Source: Candidatus Pelagibacter sp. (lineage in GTDB: Bacteria; Pseudomonadota; Alphaproteobacteria; Pelagibacterales; Pelagibacteraceae). From it: DNA of 51,324 nucleotides. The stretch lies in assembly GCA_028103285.1 (NCBI GenBank), contig JAOHNF010000004.1, positions 1 through 51,324 of the forward strand, read 5' to 3'. Both the position numbers and the translations under genes were made by a program. Shown here in pieces: positions 1 through 7,511 of this stretch; the stretch's first letter is position 1, and the number at the start of each line of letters is the position of its first letter. Under the pieces are notes generated by a model that saw only the letters and a list, made by a program, of their open reading frames with translations, searched no databases and was not told the DNA's origin.

Positions 1-1660
1 ATTGTTGTTTATAATTTTTAACAATTTCTTTTCTTTTTAACTTTAATGTTGGTGTTAACATCCCATTTTCAATTGTAAATTCTTCGTTAATTAAAACAAA
101 TTTTTTAATTTTTTCTATCAAATTTAAATTTTTGTTTGCATTTTCAATTATAAGTTTAATTTTTTCTTCCTTAACCTCTTTATTGCAGATAATAATTGCG
201 ACTAAATAATTTTTTTTATCTCCGTAGACAAAAGATTGTTTAATAAATTCATTTAAACATAAAAAATTTTCAATTTTACTTGGAGAAATATTATCTCCTC
301 CTAAATTTATGATAATATCTTTTTTTCTATCTGTTATTTTCAAATAATTGTTTTGATCAAACTCTCCGATATCTCCTGTATGTAACCAACCATCCTTTAT
401 TACTTTTTCTGTTTCATTTTTTTGATTCCAATAGCCCATCATTACATTTTCACCTTTAATTAAGATTTCTCCATCTTCAGCTATTTTTACTTGATTAGTT
501 CTAAATGGAGGACCTACAGTTTCGACTTTTACTAAATGTGGTAAATTACAGCTTACTACAGGTGAGGCCTCTGTAAGCCCATAACCCTGTAAAGTTGGAA
601 GTCCTATTGCATTTAAGAATTCTCCTATATTTTTATCCAGTGCTCCACCACCAGAAACAAAAGCCTGTAAATTTCCACCAAACTGATTTTGGATTTTTTT
701 TCTTACTAAAATATTGCAAATAAAATTTAATACTCTTTCAATAATTTTTAATTTTTCTTTTTGAAGAATTTTTTTACCTAATTTTAAAGTGTTATCAACT
801 AGTTTTTTTTTTATTCCTTTTTGCTTTTCAAAATTTGAATTTATTTTAGTAAACAAATTTTGATAAAATCTCGGAACGGCTGTCATAATCGATGGTTTAG
901 CAACACACATATTTGAAATTAATTTTTCAAGACTTTCTGCATAATAAACTTTAGCCCCAACAATAATTTGAATAAATTGGACAGTGTGTTCGTACGAATG
1001 AGATAAAGGTAACCATGTTAAAAATATTGGATCTTTTTTCTCTATTAAAGGTTTTAATAATTCAACAGCTCCCTCACAATTAGATAAAATTCCACCATGA
1101 CTTAAAACAACACCTTTTGGGTTTCCAGAGGTACCTGATGTATAAATAATACATGCAGGCATATTTCTTTTTAATTTTTCATTAATTTTTTTTTTATAAT
1201 GATCCTCATTTAAAATATCTTCAATTAATAAACTTTCAGCATCTATTTTTTCAAATGAAATTATTTTTTGTGTTTTTAAATTGATATATTTTTCTATTTT
1301 TTTAAATTGAGTATTATTTGAAATAATGATTAATGATGGTTTGCAATCGTTTAGAATGTACTCGTAATCATTTGAAGAATAAGTTGTAAAAATAGGTACT
1401 GAGATGCCTCCTGCATTCATAACAGCAAGATCAATCATTAACCAGTAAGGTCTATTTTCTGATAAAATTAAACATCTGTCACCTTCATTAATTAATGTTT
1501 TAATTTTAGTAGAAAATTTAAATATTCTCTTTTTAACATCCCCCCAATTATAAGTTTGTTTACCAGGCTTTAACCATTTTAAAAAAGGTTTATTGGGTTC
1601 AACCTCATCACACTTTTTAAAATATAACTCTACAAGACTATTTAATTTATCTATTTCCAT
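1..1660 (-). CDS. Long-chain acyl-CoA synthetase (AMP-binding), 3' end cut by window edge
   Basis: Adenylate-forming ligase that would activate fatty acids as acyl-CoA through an acyl-AMP intermediate. About 553 codons are visible. The P-loop-like YTSGTSGNPKGV motif is at about residues 173-184, followed by the QGYGLTEASP motif and the GWLHTGDIG and DRKKDIII motifs of the C-terminal part. The frame stays open through base 1, so only a short C-terminus is missing. The ATG at 1658-1660 is the only reasonable start, because the next Met lies deep in the domain. That start is only 4 bases past the CCA end of tRNA-Leu, so no normal ribosome-binding site fits. FadD15-like long-chain specificity is inferred from overall similarity; the exact substrate is unknown. 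Confidence 0.9.
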   Translation of the reverse strand, partial: MEIDKLNSLVELYFKKCDEVEPNKPFLKWLKPGKQTYNWGDVKKRIFKFSTKIKTLINEGDRCLILSENRPYWLMIDLAVMNAGGISVPIFTTYSSNDYEYILNDCKPSLIIISNNTQFKKIEKYINLKTQKIISFEKIDAESLLIEDILNEDHYKKKINEKLKRNMPACIIYTSGTSGNPKGVVLSHGGILSNCEGAVELLKPLIEKKDPIFLTWLPLSHSYEHTVQFIQIIVGAKVYYAESLEKLISNMCVAKPSIMTAVPRFYQNLFTKINSNFEKQKGIKKKLVDNTLKLGKKILQKEKLKIIERVLNFICNILVRKKIQNQFGGNLQAFVSGGGALDKNIGEFLNAIGLPTLQGYGLTEASPVVSCNLPHLVKVETVGPPFRTNQVKIAEDGEILIKGENVMMGYWNQKNETEKVIKDGWLHTGDIGEFDQNNYLKITDRKKDIIINLGGDNISPSKIENFLCLNEFIKQSFVYGDKKNYLVAIIICNKEVKEEKIKLIIENANKNLNLIEKIKKFVLINEEFTIENGMLTPTLKLKRKEIVKNYKQQ

Positions 1661-1664
1661 GTTT

Positions 1665-1751
1665 TGGTGGGCGAAGAGAGACTCGAACTCTCAAGGCATT
1701 GCTACCACCGGATTTTGAGTCCGGCGCGTCTACCAGTTCCACCATTCGCCC
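1665..1751 (-). tRNA. tRNA-Leu (anticodon CAA, reads UUG)
   Basis: A class II tRNA read from the minus strand. The acceptor stem GGGCGAA/TTCGCCC is at 1745-1751 and 1669-1675, and the anticodon stem CCGGA/TCCGG encloses loop CTCAAAA, giving anticodon CAA. There is a long variable arm and a GAGAG/CTCTC T-arm with loop TTCGAGT. The CCA end is encoded at 1665-1667. It lies 13 bases after the symporter stop codon and 4 bases before the acyl-CoA ligase start, all on the same strand. Confidence 0.97.
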
Positions 1752-1764
1752 TTATTTAAATAAT

Positions 1765-2610
1765 CTAATTGATTTTTCTTACTATGAGAACAAAAAATAT
1801 AGATGTTACAAACATTATTAGCGCATAAGCAGCCGTTGGAACCATAAATACCATTTCATCAAATAATTGAGTTGCCACAAACACGGCTAAAGTTCCATTT
1901 TGTAAACCACATTCAAGTGATATACATTTTCTTTGTGGAGCTCCTGATGCAAACATTTTTGCAACATAATAACCGACAAAAATCATAATAAGATTTAAAA
2001 TCCCAGTTACTAAACCAGCTCTAGCTATGAAACTTACTATCCTATCCCACTCTTCTACCCATATAGATATAAAAACTACCAAAAATAAAATTATCGATAA
2101 TCTCTGAATTATTAAAGTTTTTGATATTATAAAATCTGTCATTAAGCTTCTTACAATCATGCCAAAAAGTACGGGAACAGTTACCACAAAAAACATTTTA
2201 ATTGCTATATTTAACATTGAAATTTCCTTAGTAATTTCAACACCTATAAAATTTGAAGAATTAAATACAATCAACGGAACTATAAAAATAGCTAATAAAC
2301 TCACAACTGCCGTTAAACTGACAGATAACGCAACATCACCATTTGCAAATTTAGTTAAGATATTGGAGGTCACTCCGCCAGGCGCTGCAGCTATAATCAT
2401 TACACCCATAGCTATCTCGATAGGCATTGGAATGATTAAAATTAGTCCAAAAGCAATAATGGGTAGTAAAATTACCTGCGATAAAAATCCAACTATAAAA
2501 TCTCTAGGTCTTTTTATTACTCTTAAAAAATCTCTTGTTGTTAATCCAAGACCCAAACCAAACATTATTATGGCTAGACATATTGGTGCTATTGTTTTAG
2601 CTGTTTCCAT
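1765..2610 (-). CDS. Bile acid:sodium symporter (BASS/SBF) family transporter
   Basis: Polytopic inner-membrane protein of 281 residues with about nine hydrophobic segments. It begins with a helix containing MFGLGLGLTTRDF, typical of the SBF family, and has the conserved AAAPGGVTSNILT segment near residues 74-86 and ECGLQNGTLAVFVA near 234-247, which correspond to the two crossed sodium-binding regions. Family members move organic anions such as bile acids, pyruvate, pantoate or sulfonates with Na+; the substrate here cannot be read from sequence. It follows the double winged-helix gene after 17 bases, so the two are probably co-transcribed. It ends with TAG just ahead of tRNA-Leu. Confidence 0.88.
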   Translation of the reverse strand: METAKTIAPICLAIIMFGLGLGLTTRDFLRVIKRPRDFIVGFLSQVILLPIIAFGLILIIPMPIEIAMGVMIIAAAPGGVTSNILTKFANGDVALSVSLTAVVSLLAIFIVPLIVFNSSNFIGVEITKEISMLNIAIKMFFVVTVPVLFGMIVRSLMTDFIISKTLIIQRLSIILFLVVFISIWVEEWDRIVSFIARAGLVTGILNLIMIFVGYYVAKMFASGAPQRKCISLECGLQNGTLAVFVATQLFDEMVFMVPTAAYALIMFVTSIFFVLIVRKIN

Positions 2611-2627
2611 TATTATTTTTAAAAGGA

Positions 2628-3650
2628 TTAGATAATTTTAAATTTAGAGTTCTTCATCAAATTGAACAAAGTTGTACAAAAATCTGATAAATTTTTCTGA
2701 TTAATTAAATAGTTTTGTTTAAATAATTTTAGATTTTTAACTTGGCCTAAAATGTATTCAAGTTTATTATTTCGTCTAATCAAACCCTTTTTTTCCATTA
2801 TTCTTAATTTTCTGATGACTGTAGCTCTTGGTATACTTGATATATCTGAAATTGAGGATGCATTTATTCCTCTTTTAGGTTTAAATTTTAACAAAGCTGT
2901 ATAATAATCATCGTAACCAGTTAATTCTTCTTTAGTAATTTTATTTAATTCTTCTGTAAATCCAGCTGCTTGAACTATGGCTATGGAACCCCATACGTTC
3001 CAACTCTCTAAATCACCAAAAGCTTTTCTATGTCTAGTTAAATAAGGTATTTGAAAACGGTAAAAATACTCCCAACAAACAGTAAAATGATCTTCTATAA
3101 ATTGCTCTATATTTTCTCTTTTTAGAATTTTTCCAAACCAATCTTCGTTTGATAAAATAATTGACATTTTTTCAAAAAATATAGCTAGCATTGGAAGAGT
3201 ATGATTGGGCTTTATAATGTCTAACGCCTTGCTGTTTAAATAAATTGATTTACCTGATCTAAAAATTATCTCATATTCTTGCAGATAATTAACTTTTCTT
3301 CTTACTGTTTCTTTTGGAATGTTTAATGATATTGAGATTTGTATTAAGTTAATTTTTTCAATAGCAATTTTATCTTGACTATAAAAAGCATCAGCAGACA
3401 TGTAATGAAATCGATCTGAATAATTCACATAAACTTTTTGTATTAAATACATTAAAATTAAATAGGTATCGAAATCTTTGAATGTTGAGTAGGCTTTGTT
3501 AACCCACATTTGTTGAAATTTATAAAAAGGCGATAAAGATTCAAAATTCGATTTAGAAAAAATTTCAAATACTTCTTCTTTATTTAAAGCATTATTAATA
3601 TTATCATTTTTATTTATATGTGCTATCTTTATATCAACAGTATCGCTCAT
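2628..3650 (-). CDS. Uncharacterised protein with two winged-helix DNA-binding domains
   Basis: This 340-residue protein is not one I can name. It contains two helix-turn-helix segments of the same kind: SISLNIPKETVRRKVNYL near residues 106-123 and SDISSIPRATVIRKLRIM near 268-285. Each is followed by a short wing-like stretch (IIFRSGKSIYL and LIRRNNKLEYI). The roughly 120 residues between them are rich in Phe, Trp and Tyr and could form a dimer or ligand-binding module. No signal peptide or membrane segment is seen. It lies 14 bases after a small membrane protein gene and 17 bases before a sodium symporter gene, so it may regulate its own transcription unit. DNA-binding is inferred from the motifs; target and ligand are unknown. 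Confidence 0.75.
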   Translation of the reverse strand: MSDTVDIKIAHINKNDNINNALNKEEVFEIFSKSNFESLSPFYKFQQMWVNKAYSTFKDFDTYLILMYLIQKVYVNYSDRFHYMSADAFYSQDKIAIEKINLIQISISLNIPKETVRRKVNYLQEYEIIFRSGKSIYLNSKALDIIKPNHTLPMLAIFFEKMSIILSNEDWFGKILKRENIEQFIEDHFTVCWEYFYRFQIPYLTRHRKAFGDLESWNVWGSIAIVQAAGFTEELNKITKEELTGYDDYYTALLKFKPKRGINASSISDISSIPRATVIRKLRIMEKKGLIRRNNKLEYILGQVKNLKLFKQNYLINQKNLSDFCTTLFNLMKNSKFKII

Positions 3651-3664
3651 TGATTACTCTCTAA

Positions 3665-3850
3665 TTATTTCTTCCAGGTAACACTTTGATTAATTAAAAT
3701 AGCCATCAATATCCAGATTATAAATGTATCACTGGGAGGAAATCCATAATCTGCTCCAAATATTCCAGCGGCTATTACAATAGCGTAGATAACAACGGTC
3801 GATAATATTAAACTTGCTAGGTACCTAAGAATTGTGCATTTTAAATTCAT
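3665..3850 (-). CDS. Small two-helix membrane protein, unknown function
   Basis: A 61-residue protein with two predicted membrane segments (about residues 8-30 and 41-55), joined by a short loop containing GADYGFPPSD. The ORF is intact, runs in the same direction as the double winged-helix gene 14 bases downstream, and has a mainly hydrophobic, plausible composition. Its ATG is at 3848-3850, one base from the ATG of the divergent VTT-family gene, so any promoter must lie inside that neighbour. No named family was recognised. A chance ORF opposite an intergenic region is less likely, because without it the stretch 3651-3851 would be an unusually long gap for this genome. Confidence 0.6.
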   Translation of the reverse strand: MNLKCTILRYLASLILSTVVIYAIVIAAGIFGADYGFPPSDTFIIWILMAILINQSVTWKK

Positions 3851-3851
3851 A

Positions 3852-4448
3852 ATGTTAAAAAAATTATACGATAGATGTGTAAAGCTTGCTAGGCATAAAT
3901 TTTCTAAGCCTTTACTTGGTTTTGTGGCATTTATTGAAAGTTTCTTTTTTCCCGTACCTCCAGATTTGATGATTGTTCCTATGGTTGTGGCTAAAAGAGA
4001 AGATTATTTAAAAATTTTTTTAATCGCTACGGTGGGATCAGTACTTGGTGGTTTATTTGGTTATATGTTAGGTGTTTTCTTTTTAGATACCTCAATGGTC
4101 ATTATTGAGTTTTATGGTTATGAGGAAAAAGTTTTTGCAATGCAAGATAAGATGTCTACTAGAGGAGGTTTTTTAGCTTGGCTAGGTATAATGTTTTTAG
4201 CTGGGTTTACCCCGCTACCTTTTAAAGTCTTTACTATAACAAGTGGTGTAATAGGTTTTAATATTACTGTTTTCTTTTTTATTTGTTTATTTACTAGGGG
4301 ATTACGATTTTTCTTAGTTTCTTATTTTACTAATATTTTTGGTAGAAAATTTGGAAACTTTATTGAAAAAAAAGGTGCATTTTGGTTTACCGTTGTTGGT
4401 ATATTCGTATTAATTCTTGCGGTAGCCTTATACATAATCTTTAAGTAA
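3852..4448 (+). CDS. VTT/DedA-like (YqaA-type) inner membrane protein
   Basis: An integral membrane protein of 198 residues with a VTT (SNARE-associated/DedA-like) domain. The N-terminus has the re-entrant hairpin signature AFIESFFFPVPPDLM, then a Gly-rich GSVLGGLFGYMLG helix, and later the FTPLPFKVFTITSG segment typical of YqaA relatives. DedA-type proteins help move undecaprenyl phosphate or other lipids across the membrane; the role of this YqaA-like branch is less clear. The ATG at 3852 is preferred to an in-frame GTG at 3834, because relatives begin directly with the short amphipathic start and the GTG lies inside the divergent small gene. The stop codon overlaps the dsbB start as TAATG, suggesting translational coupling. 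Confidence 0.85.
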   Translation: MLKKLYDRCVKLARHKFSKPLLGFVAFIESFFFPVPPDLMIVPMVVAKREDYLKIFLIATVGSVLGGLFGYMLGVFFLDTSMVIIEFYGYEEKVFAMQDKMSTRGGFLAWLGIMFLAGFTPLPFKVFTITSGVIGFNITVFFFICLFTRGLRFFLVSYFTNIFGRKFGNFIEKKGAFWFTVVGIFVLILAVALYIIFK

Positions 4449-4930
4449 TGATCTCAAAAGATAATAAACTTATTTTAAACGGAGTATTAATTTTTAGCAT
4501 TCTATCTTTATCTATTGCTTATTTTATTCAATATGTGCTTGGTCACAAACCTTGTAACTTATGCTTAATTGAACGTATTCCCTATATTGCATCTATAATA
4601 CTAATCTCTCTTATTTTTATTATTTACAGATTTGAAAAAATAATCCTCATAATCATTTCATTATTTTTTATTTTTGGTGCCGCCGTATCTTTCTATCATT
4701 TTGGTATTGAACAAGGTTTTTTCAGCGAATCTTTAGTTTGTGATTTAGTAAATAATACAAACTTATCTAAAGAACAACTTCTTAAACAATTAGAAAACTC
4801 GTCGATTGTGAGCTGTAAAGACGTTACTTTTAGAGTTTTAGGCCTTTCACTTGCTACAATAAATACAATTATTTCAATAATTTTAAGTGTTATTATAATT
4901 AAGTTAATAAAAAATTATGACAAAAACTAA
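4448..4930 (+). CDS. dsbB: Disulfide bond formation protein B (DsbB)
   Basis: An inner-membrane quinone reductase of 160 residues that reoxidises periplasmic DsbA and passes the electrons to ubiquinone. Four membrane helices are visible. The first periplasmic loop carries the CNLC redox pair (Cys36, Cys39) and the second loop carries Cys98 and Cys123, the expected four-cysteine set; the RIPY segment follows the first pair. It starts one base into the upstream stop codon and overlaps coq7 by 14 bases, so the three genes form one unit. No dsbA is in this window. Placement beside a ubiquinone-synthesis gene fits its quinone dependence, but that link is inference. Confidence 0.93.
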   Translation: MISKDNKLILNGVLIFSILSLSIAYFIQYVLGHKPCNLCLIERIPYIASIILISLIFIIYRFEKIILIIISLFFIFGAAVSFYHFGIEQGFFSESLVCDLVNNTNLSKEQLLKQLENSSIVSCKDVTFRVLGLSLATINTIISIILSVIIIKLIKNYDKN

Positions 4931-5450
4931 TAAAAAAATATTAGAAGAAATTATTAGAGTAGATCATGCTGGTGAGCGTGGTGCTATTAAAATTTATGAA
5001 GGTCAACTTTTAGCTCTCAAAACATTCAAACAAGATGAGTTTTTAAAAAAGAAGATTGAGGAAATGAAAGAGCATGAAAAAGAACATTATGAATATTTTG
5101 ATAATGAAATAAAAAAAAGAAATATTCAGCCTACAAAACTACTGCCATTATGGGACTTAATGGGTGTTACTCTTGGTTTCGGAACTGCAATGTTGGGAGA
5201 GAAAGCTACTATGCTTTGTACCGCCTCTGTGGAAGAAGTAATAGACGGTCATTACAAAGATCAAACTTATAAACTAGGTGAAGATGAAAAAGAGTTAAAA
5301 GATAAAATAATGAAATTTAGAGAAGATGAGTTGCATCATAAAGATATTGCTTACGATAATGGAGCGACCAAAGAAGGTCTTTTTGGGATTTTAGATAAGA
5401 TTATTAAGACTTCATCAAAAATTGCTATAACAATTTCACAAAAAATTTAA
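4917..5450 (+). CDS. coq7: 2-polyprenyl-3-methyl-6-methoxy-1,4-benzoquinone hydroxylase (Coq7/UbiF-type)
   Basis: A membrane-associated di-iron monooxygenase of 177 residues that adds the C6 hydroxyl in ubiquinone synthesis. The di-iron ligand pattern is visible: Glu20 in DHAGERGA, the ExxH at Glu54-His57, a Glu in VEEVIDGHY near residues 105-113, and the second ExxH at Glu138-His141 in EDELHHKD. The length matches bacterial Coq7, which replaces the flavin-dependent UbiF in many alphaproteobacteria. It overlaps the end of dsbB by 14 bases. Its TAA stop (5448-5450) directly abuts the stop codon of the convergent HNH gene, leaving no room for a dedicated terminator. Confidence 0.95.
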   Translation: MTKTNKKILEEIIRVDHAGERGAIKIYEGQLLALKTFKQDEFLKKKIEEMKEHEKEHYEYFDNEIKKRNIQPTKLLPLWDLMGVTLGFGTAMLGEKATMLCTASVEEVIDGHYKDQTYKLGEDEKELKDKIMKFREDELHHKDIAYDNGATKEGLFGILDKIIKTSSKIAITISQKI

Positions 5451-6041
5451 TTAGGGCTGAAGCTCGATATCCCAGTATAAGTAATCCATCCAGCTTTCAT
5501 GTAAAAAGTTCGGAGGAAAATTTCTTCCATTTCTATGAAGGTCTTCAACAGTTGGTGAATAAGGTGTGTTAGCTAATTTTAAATCACAATCTTTATATAG
5601 TTTACCTCCTTTTCTAACGTTGCAGCTTGAGCAAGCTGTAACTACGTTGTTCCAGTCAGTTAAGCCGCCTCTAGATTTAGGCAACAAGTGATCGAAGGTT
5701 AAATCTTTTTTATCTCCACAGTACTGACAAGTGAATTTATCTCTTAAAAAAACATTGAATCTTGTAAAGTTTGGATTTTTTGATGGTTGGATAAAATTTT
5801 TTAATGCAATGACACTTGGTAAATTCATTTCAAAAGATGGACTTCTAATTTTTCTTTTGTAATTAGAAACAATGCTTACTCTATCTAAAAAAACAGATTT
5901 GACAGCATCTTGCCAACACCAAATTGATAAAGGATAATAACTCAAAGGTCTAAAATCTGCGTTCAGCACTAAGGCTGGACATTTTTCTAGAGGAACTTTA
6001 TCAACTGAAGATATAATCATACTTAAAGCTAACTGATACAA
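5451..6041 (-). CDS. HNH endonuclease family protein
   Basis: A protein of 196 residues (189 if translation starts at Met8). The C-terminal half is a zinc-ribbon HNH domain: CQYC (Cys105, Cys108), the FDHLLPKSRGG core with catalytic-type His118, the NNVV Asn, then CSSCNVRKG (Cys137, Cys140). The N-terminal half, with ALVLNADFRPL near residues 23-33, is typical of a group of stand-alone HNH proteins common in alphaproteobacteria, cyanobacteria and bacteroidetes. It is not next to a methylase, intron or phage gene, so restriction or homing is unlikely. The function of this chromosomal group is not established; a DNA repair or processing role is only a guess. Confidence 0.88.
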   Translation of the reverse strand: MYQLALSMIISSVDKVPLEKCPALVLNADFRPLSYYPLSIWCWQDAVKSVFLDRVSIVSNYKRKIRSPSFEMNLPSVIALKNFIQPSKNPNFTRFNVFLRDKFTCQYCGDKKDLTFDHLLPKSRGGLTDWNNVVTACSSCNVRKGGKLYKDCDLKLANTPYSPTVEDLHRNGRNFPPNFLHESWMDYLYWDIELQP

Positions 6042-6081
6042 AAAATTATATCAAGTCATAATTATGTTACAGCAGAAATAC

Positions 6082-6738
6082 TTATGAATAAAAATGTTTT
6101 TTTATGAATTGAAGACCTAAGCTAGAGCCTTCAGTTGGTATTCGATGTTCACAATTTTTAAATATTTTAGTTTCAATTTCGTAATTATTTTTTCCAAAAA
6201 AATCTTTAGCCTCTAAAAGTGAGTCGACAGTAACAATCTGATCTATATCCCCATGCATTAAAATTACTCTAGGTTTAGAGTTTATATTTTGAGATAAATG
6301 ATCTATATCAATAATTCTACCTGAATAACCAATAATAGAATTAATTTCATCCTTACGTTTAATGCCAGTTTGTAATGTAAGCATACAGCCTTGGCTAAAA
6401 CCACCAATAGTTATCTCTGAAGCTTTAAGATTATTCTTTTCTTTAACTTCATCAATAAGTTTATTTAACTTATTTTCAGCCACTAGTGATTTAGCTAGAA
6501 CCTGTTCCGGAGTTTGATCCATTAAATCGAACCATTGAAATCCGGTTGGACTTGCTGCACATTTTTCTGGACCATCGGGGCATATGAATATTGTATCTGG
6601 CAAATGAGCTCTCCAATAATTTGCCAATATGGATATATCGTTACCATCTCCACCATAACCGTGGCAAAGTATTACAGCGTTTTTTGGTTTTTTTTTGATT
6701 AAAGGTTCTAAAATAATTGTATTTAATGAATAGGTCAT
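6082..6738 (-). CDS. Alpha/beta-hydrolase, phospholipase/carboxylesterase family
   Basis: A cytosolic serine hydrolase of 218 residues in the YpfH/acyl-protein-thioesterase-like family. The chain opens with the oxyanion segment CHGYGGDGND near residues 25-34. The nucleophile elbow GFSQG is at 113-117 (Ser115), the acid is in MHGDIDQIV (Asp164 or Asp166), and the base is His198 in CEHRIP, so the triad is complete. No signal peptide is seen. Substrate is unknown; the family cleaves short acyl esters or lysophospholipids. It diverges from the HIG1-type gene across an 18-base gap, so both promoters must overlap coding sequence. Confidence 0.9.
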   Translation of the reverse strand: MTYSLNTIILEPLIKKKPKNAVILCHGYGGDGNDISILANYWRAHLPDTIFICPDGPEKCAASPTGFQWFDLMDQTPEQVLAKSLVAENKLNKLIDEVKEKNNLKASEITIGGFSQGCMLTLQTGIKRKDEINSIIGYSGRIIDIDHLSQNINSKPRVILMHGDIDQIVTVDSLLEAKDFFGKNNYEIETKIFKNCEHRIPTEGSSLGLQFIKKHFYS

Positions 6739-6756
6739 GATAGTTATTAAAAAATC

Positions 6757-6957
6757 ATGTCAGAATTTTTATTTAATTTCATTGGTTTCACTTTATTAGG
6801 TGCTGTAGCCGTAGTTTTAATTATGGGTATTTATACTTTATTTAAAGGAGGAAATACTAGTAAAAAATATTCTAATAAACTAATGCAATTACGCGTTCTT
6901 TTACAATTTATTGCAATTATAGTTCTGGTTCTTCTCGCTTATTTTTTTAAAAACTAA
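6757..6957 (+). CDS. HIG1-domain (hypoxia-induced type) twin-helix membrane protein
   Basis: A 66-residue protein with two membrane helices (about residues 8-28 and 45-63) around a basic loop. The loop-to-second-helix sequence SNKLMQLRVLLQFIAI matches the HIG1 N-terminal signature known from mitochondrial respiratory supercomplex factors and from short alphaproteobacterial twin-helix proteins. The likely site is the inner membrane, with a possible role around cytochrome oxidase; this comes from the family, not from the context here. Its TAA stop overlaps the TAG stop of the convergent thioredoxin gene by 4 bases. Confidence 0.85.
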   Translation: MSEFLFNFIGFTLLGAVAVVLIMGIYTLFKGGNTSKKYSNKLMQLRVLLQFIAIIVLVLLAYFFKN

Positions 6958-7481
6958 ATATATTTTTTTATAATTTTTAAAAAACTTTTGCTAGTAAAAT
7001 CTACTTCGCCTATTACTCTACCAAATTCATTACCCTCTTTATCAATTAGAATACTTGTAGGCAAACCTCTCATTTTAAACTGCTTAACAAGTTTAAAATC
7101 AGGGTCATAATAAGTTTCTAAACTTACAACATCAATAGTTCTGAAAAAATCTCTTATCCTTAGCTTATTGGGTTTTTCTGTATTTATGGCGTAAACTTTT
7201 ATTTCTGGGTATTTGTTAGTCAGTTTTTCGAGTGAAGGCATCTCTCTCTTGCAAGGTGCGCACCATGTTGCCCAGAAATTAATGATCATGATATTGCCTT
7301 TTTTGTTAGTTAGATCAACATCATTAAGATCTGAATCTTTGAACTTCAACTCTTTAATATTAACGGGTTTTTCATGAATGACGATATTTTTTGAAAAATC
7401 TTCTGTAGCATTAAGACTTTGGCTGAGTAGAAATACAAGGATTATGTGAATATAGGCTTTAAAAGATTTACTAATTTTCAT
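6954..7481 (-). CDS. TlpA/ResA-like periplasmic thioredoxin
   Basis: A thiol:disulfide oxidoreductase of 175 residues with an N-terminal export signal (basic start, hydrophobic stretch at about residues 10-22). The thioredoxin fold contains the active site WCAPC (Cys74, Cys77) and a cis-Pro loop in GLPTSILID. Relatives act in the periplasm on the reducing side, keeping cysteines of c-type cytochromes, cytochrome oxidase assembly proteins or other exported proteins reduced. The specific partner is not apparent. Lying tail to tail with a HIG1-type gene hints at a shared link to respiratory complex assembly, but this is only context. It diverges from argH over a 30-base gap. Confidence 0.9.
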   Translation of the reverse strand: MKISKSFKAYIHIILVFLLSQSLNATEDFSKNIVIHEKPVNIKELKFKDSDLNDVDLTNKKGNIMIINFWATWCAPCKREMPSLEKLTNKYPEIKVYAINTEKPNKLRIRDFFRTIDVVSLETYYDPDFKLVKQFKMRGLPTSILIDKEGNEFGRVIGEVDFTSKSFLKIIKKYI

Positions 7482-7511
7482 ATTAATTTAAATTAGAAGT
7501 AACACAGTAAA

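Noticed and set aside
2159..2635. 158-codon plus-strand ORF opposite the symporter gene
   Set aside because: Antisense to a well-supported transporter; composition is that of a mirrored membrane-protein frame.
3834..3851. In-frame GTG start for the VTT-family gene
   Set aside because: It lies inside the divergent small membrane protein gene and adds residues not expected for the family; the ATG at 3852 fits better.
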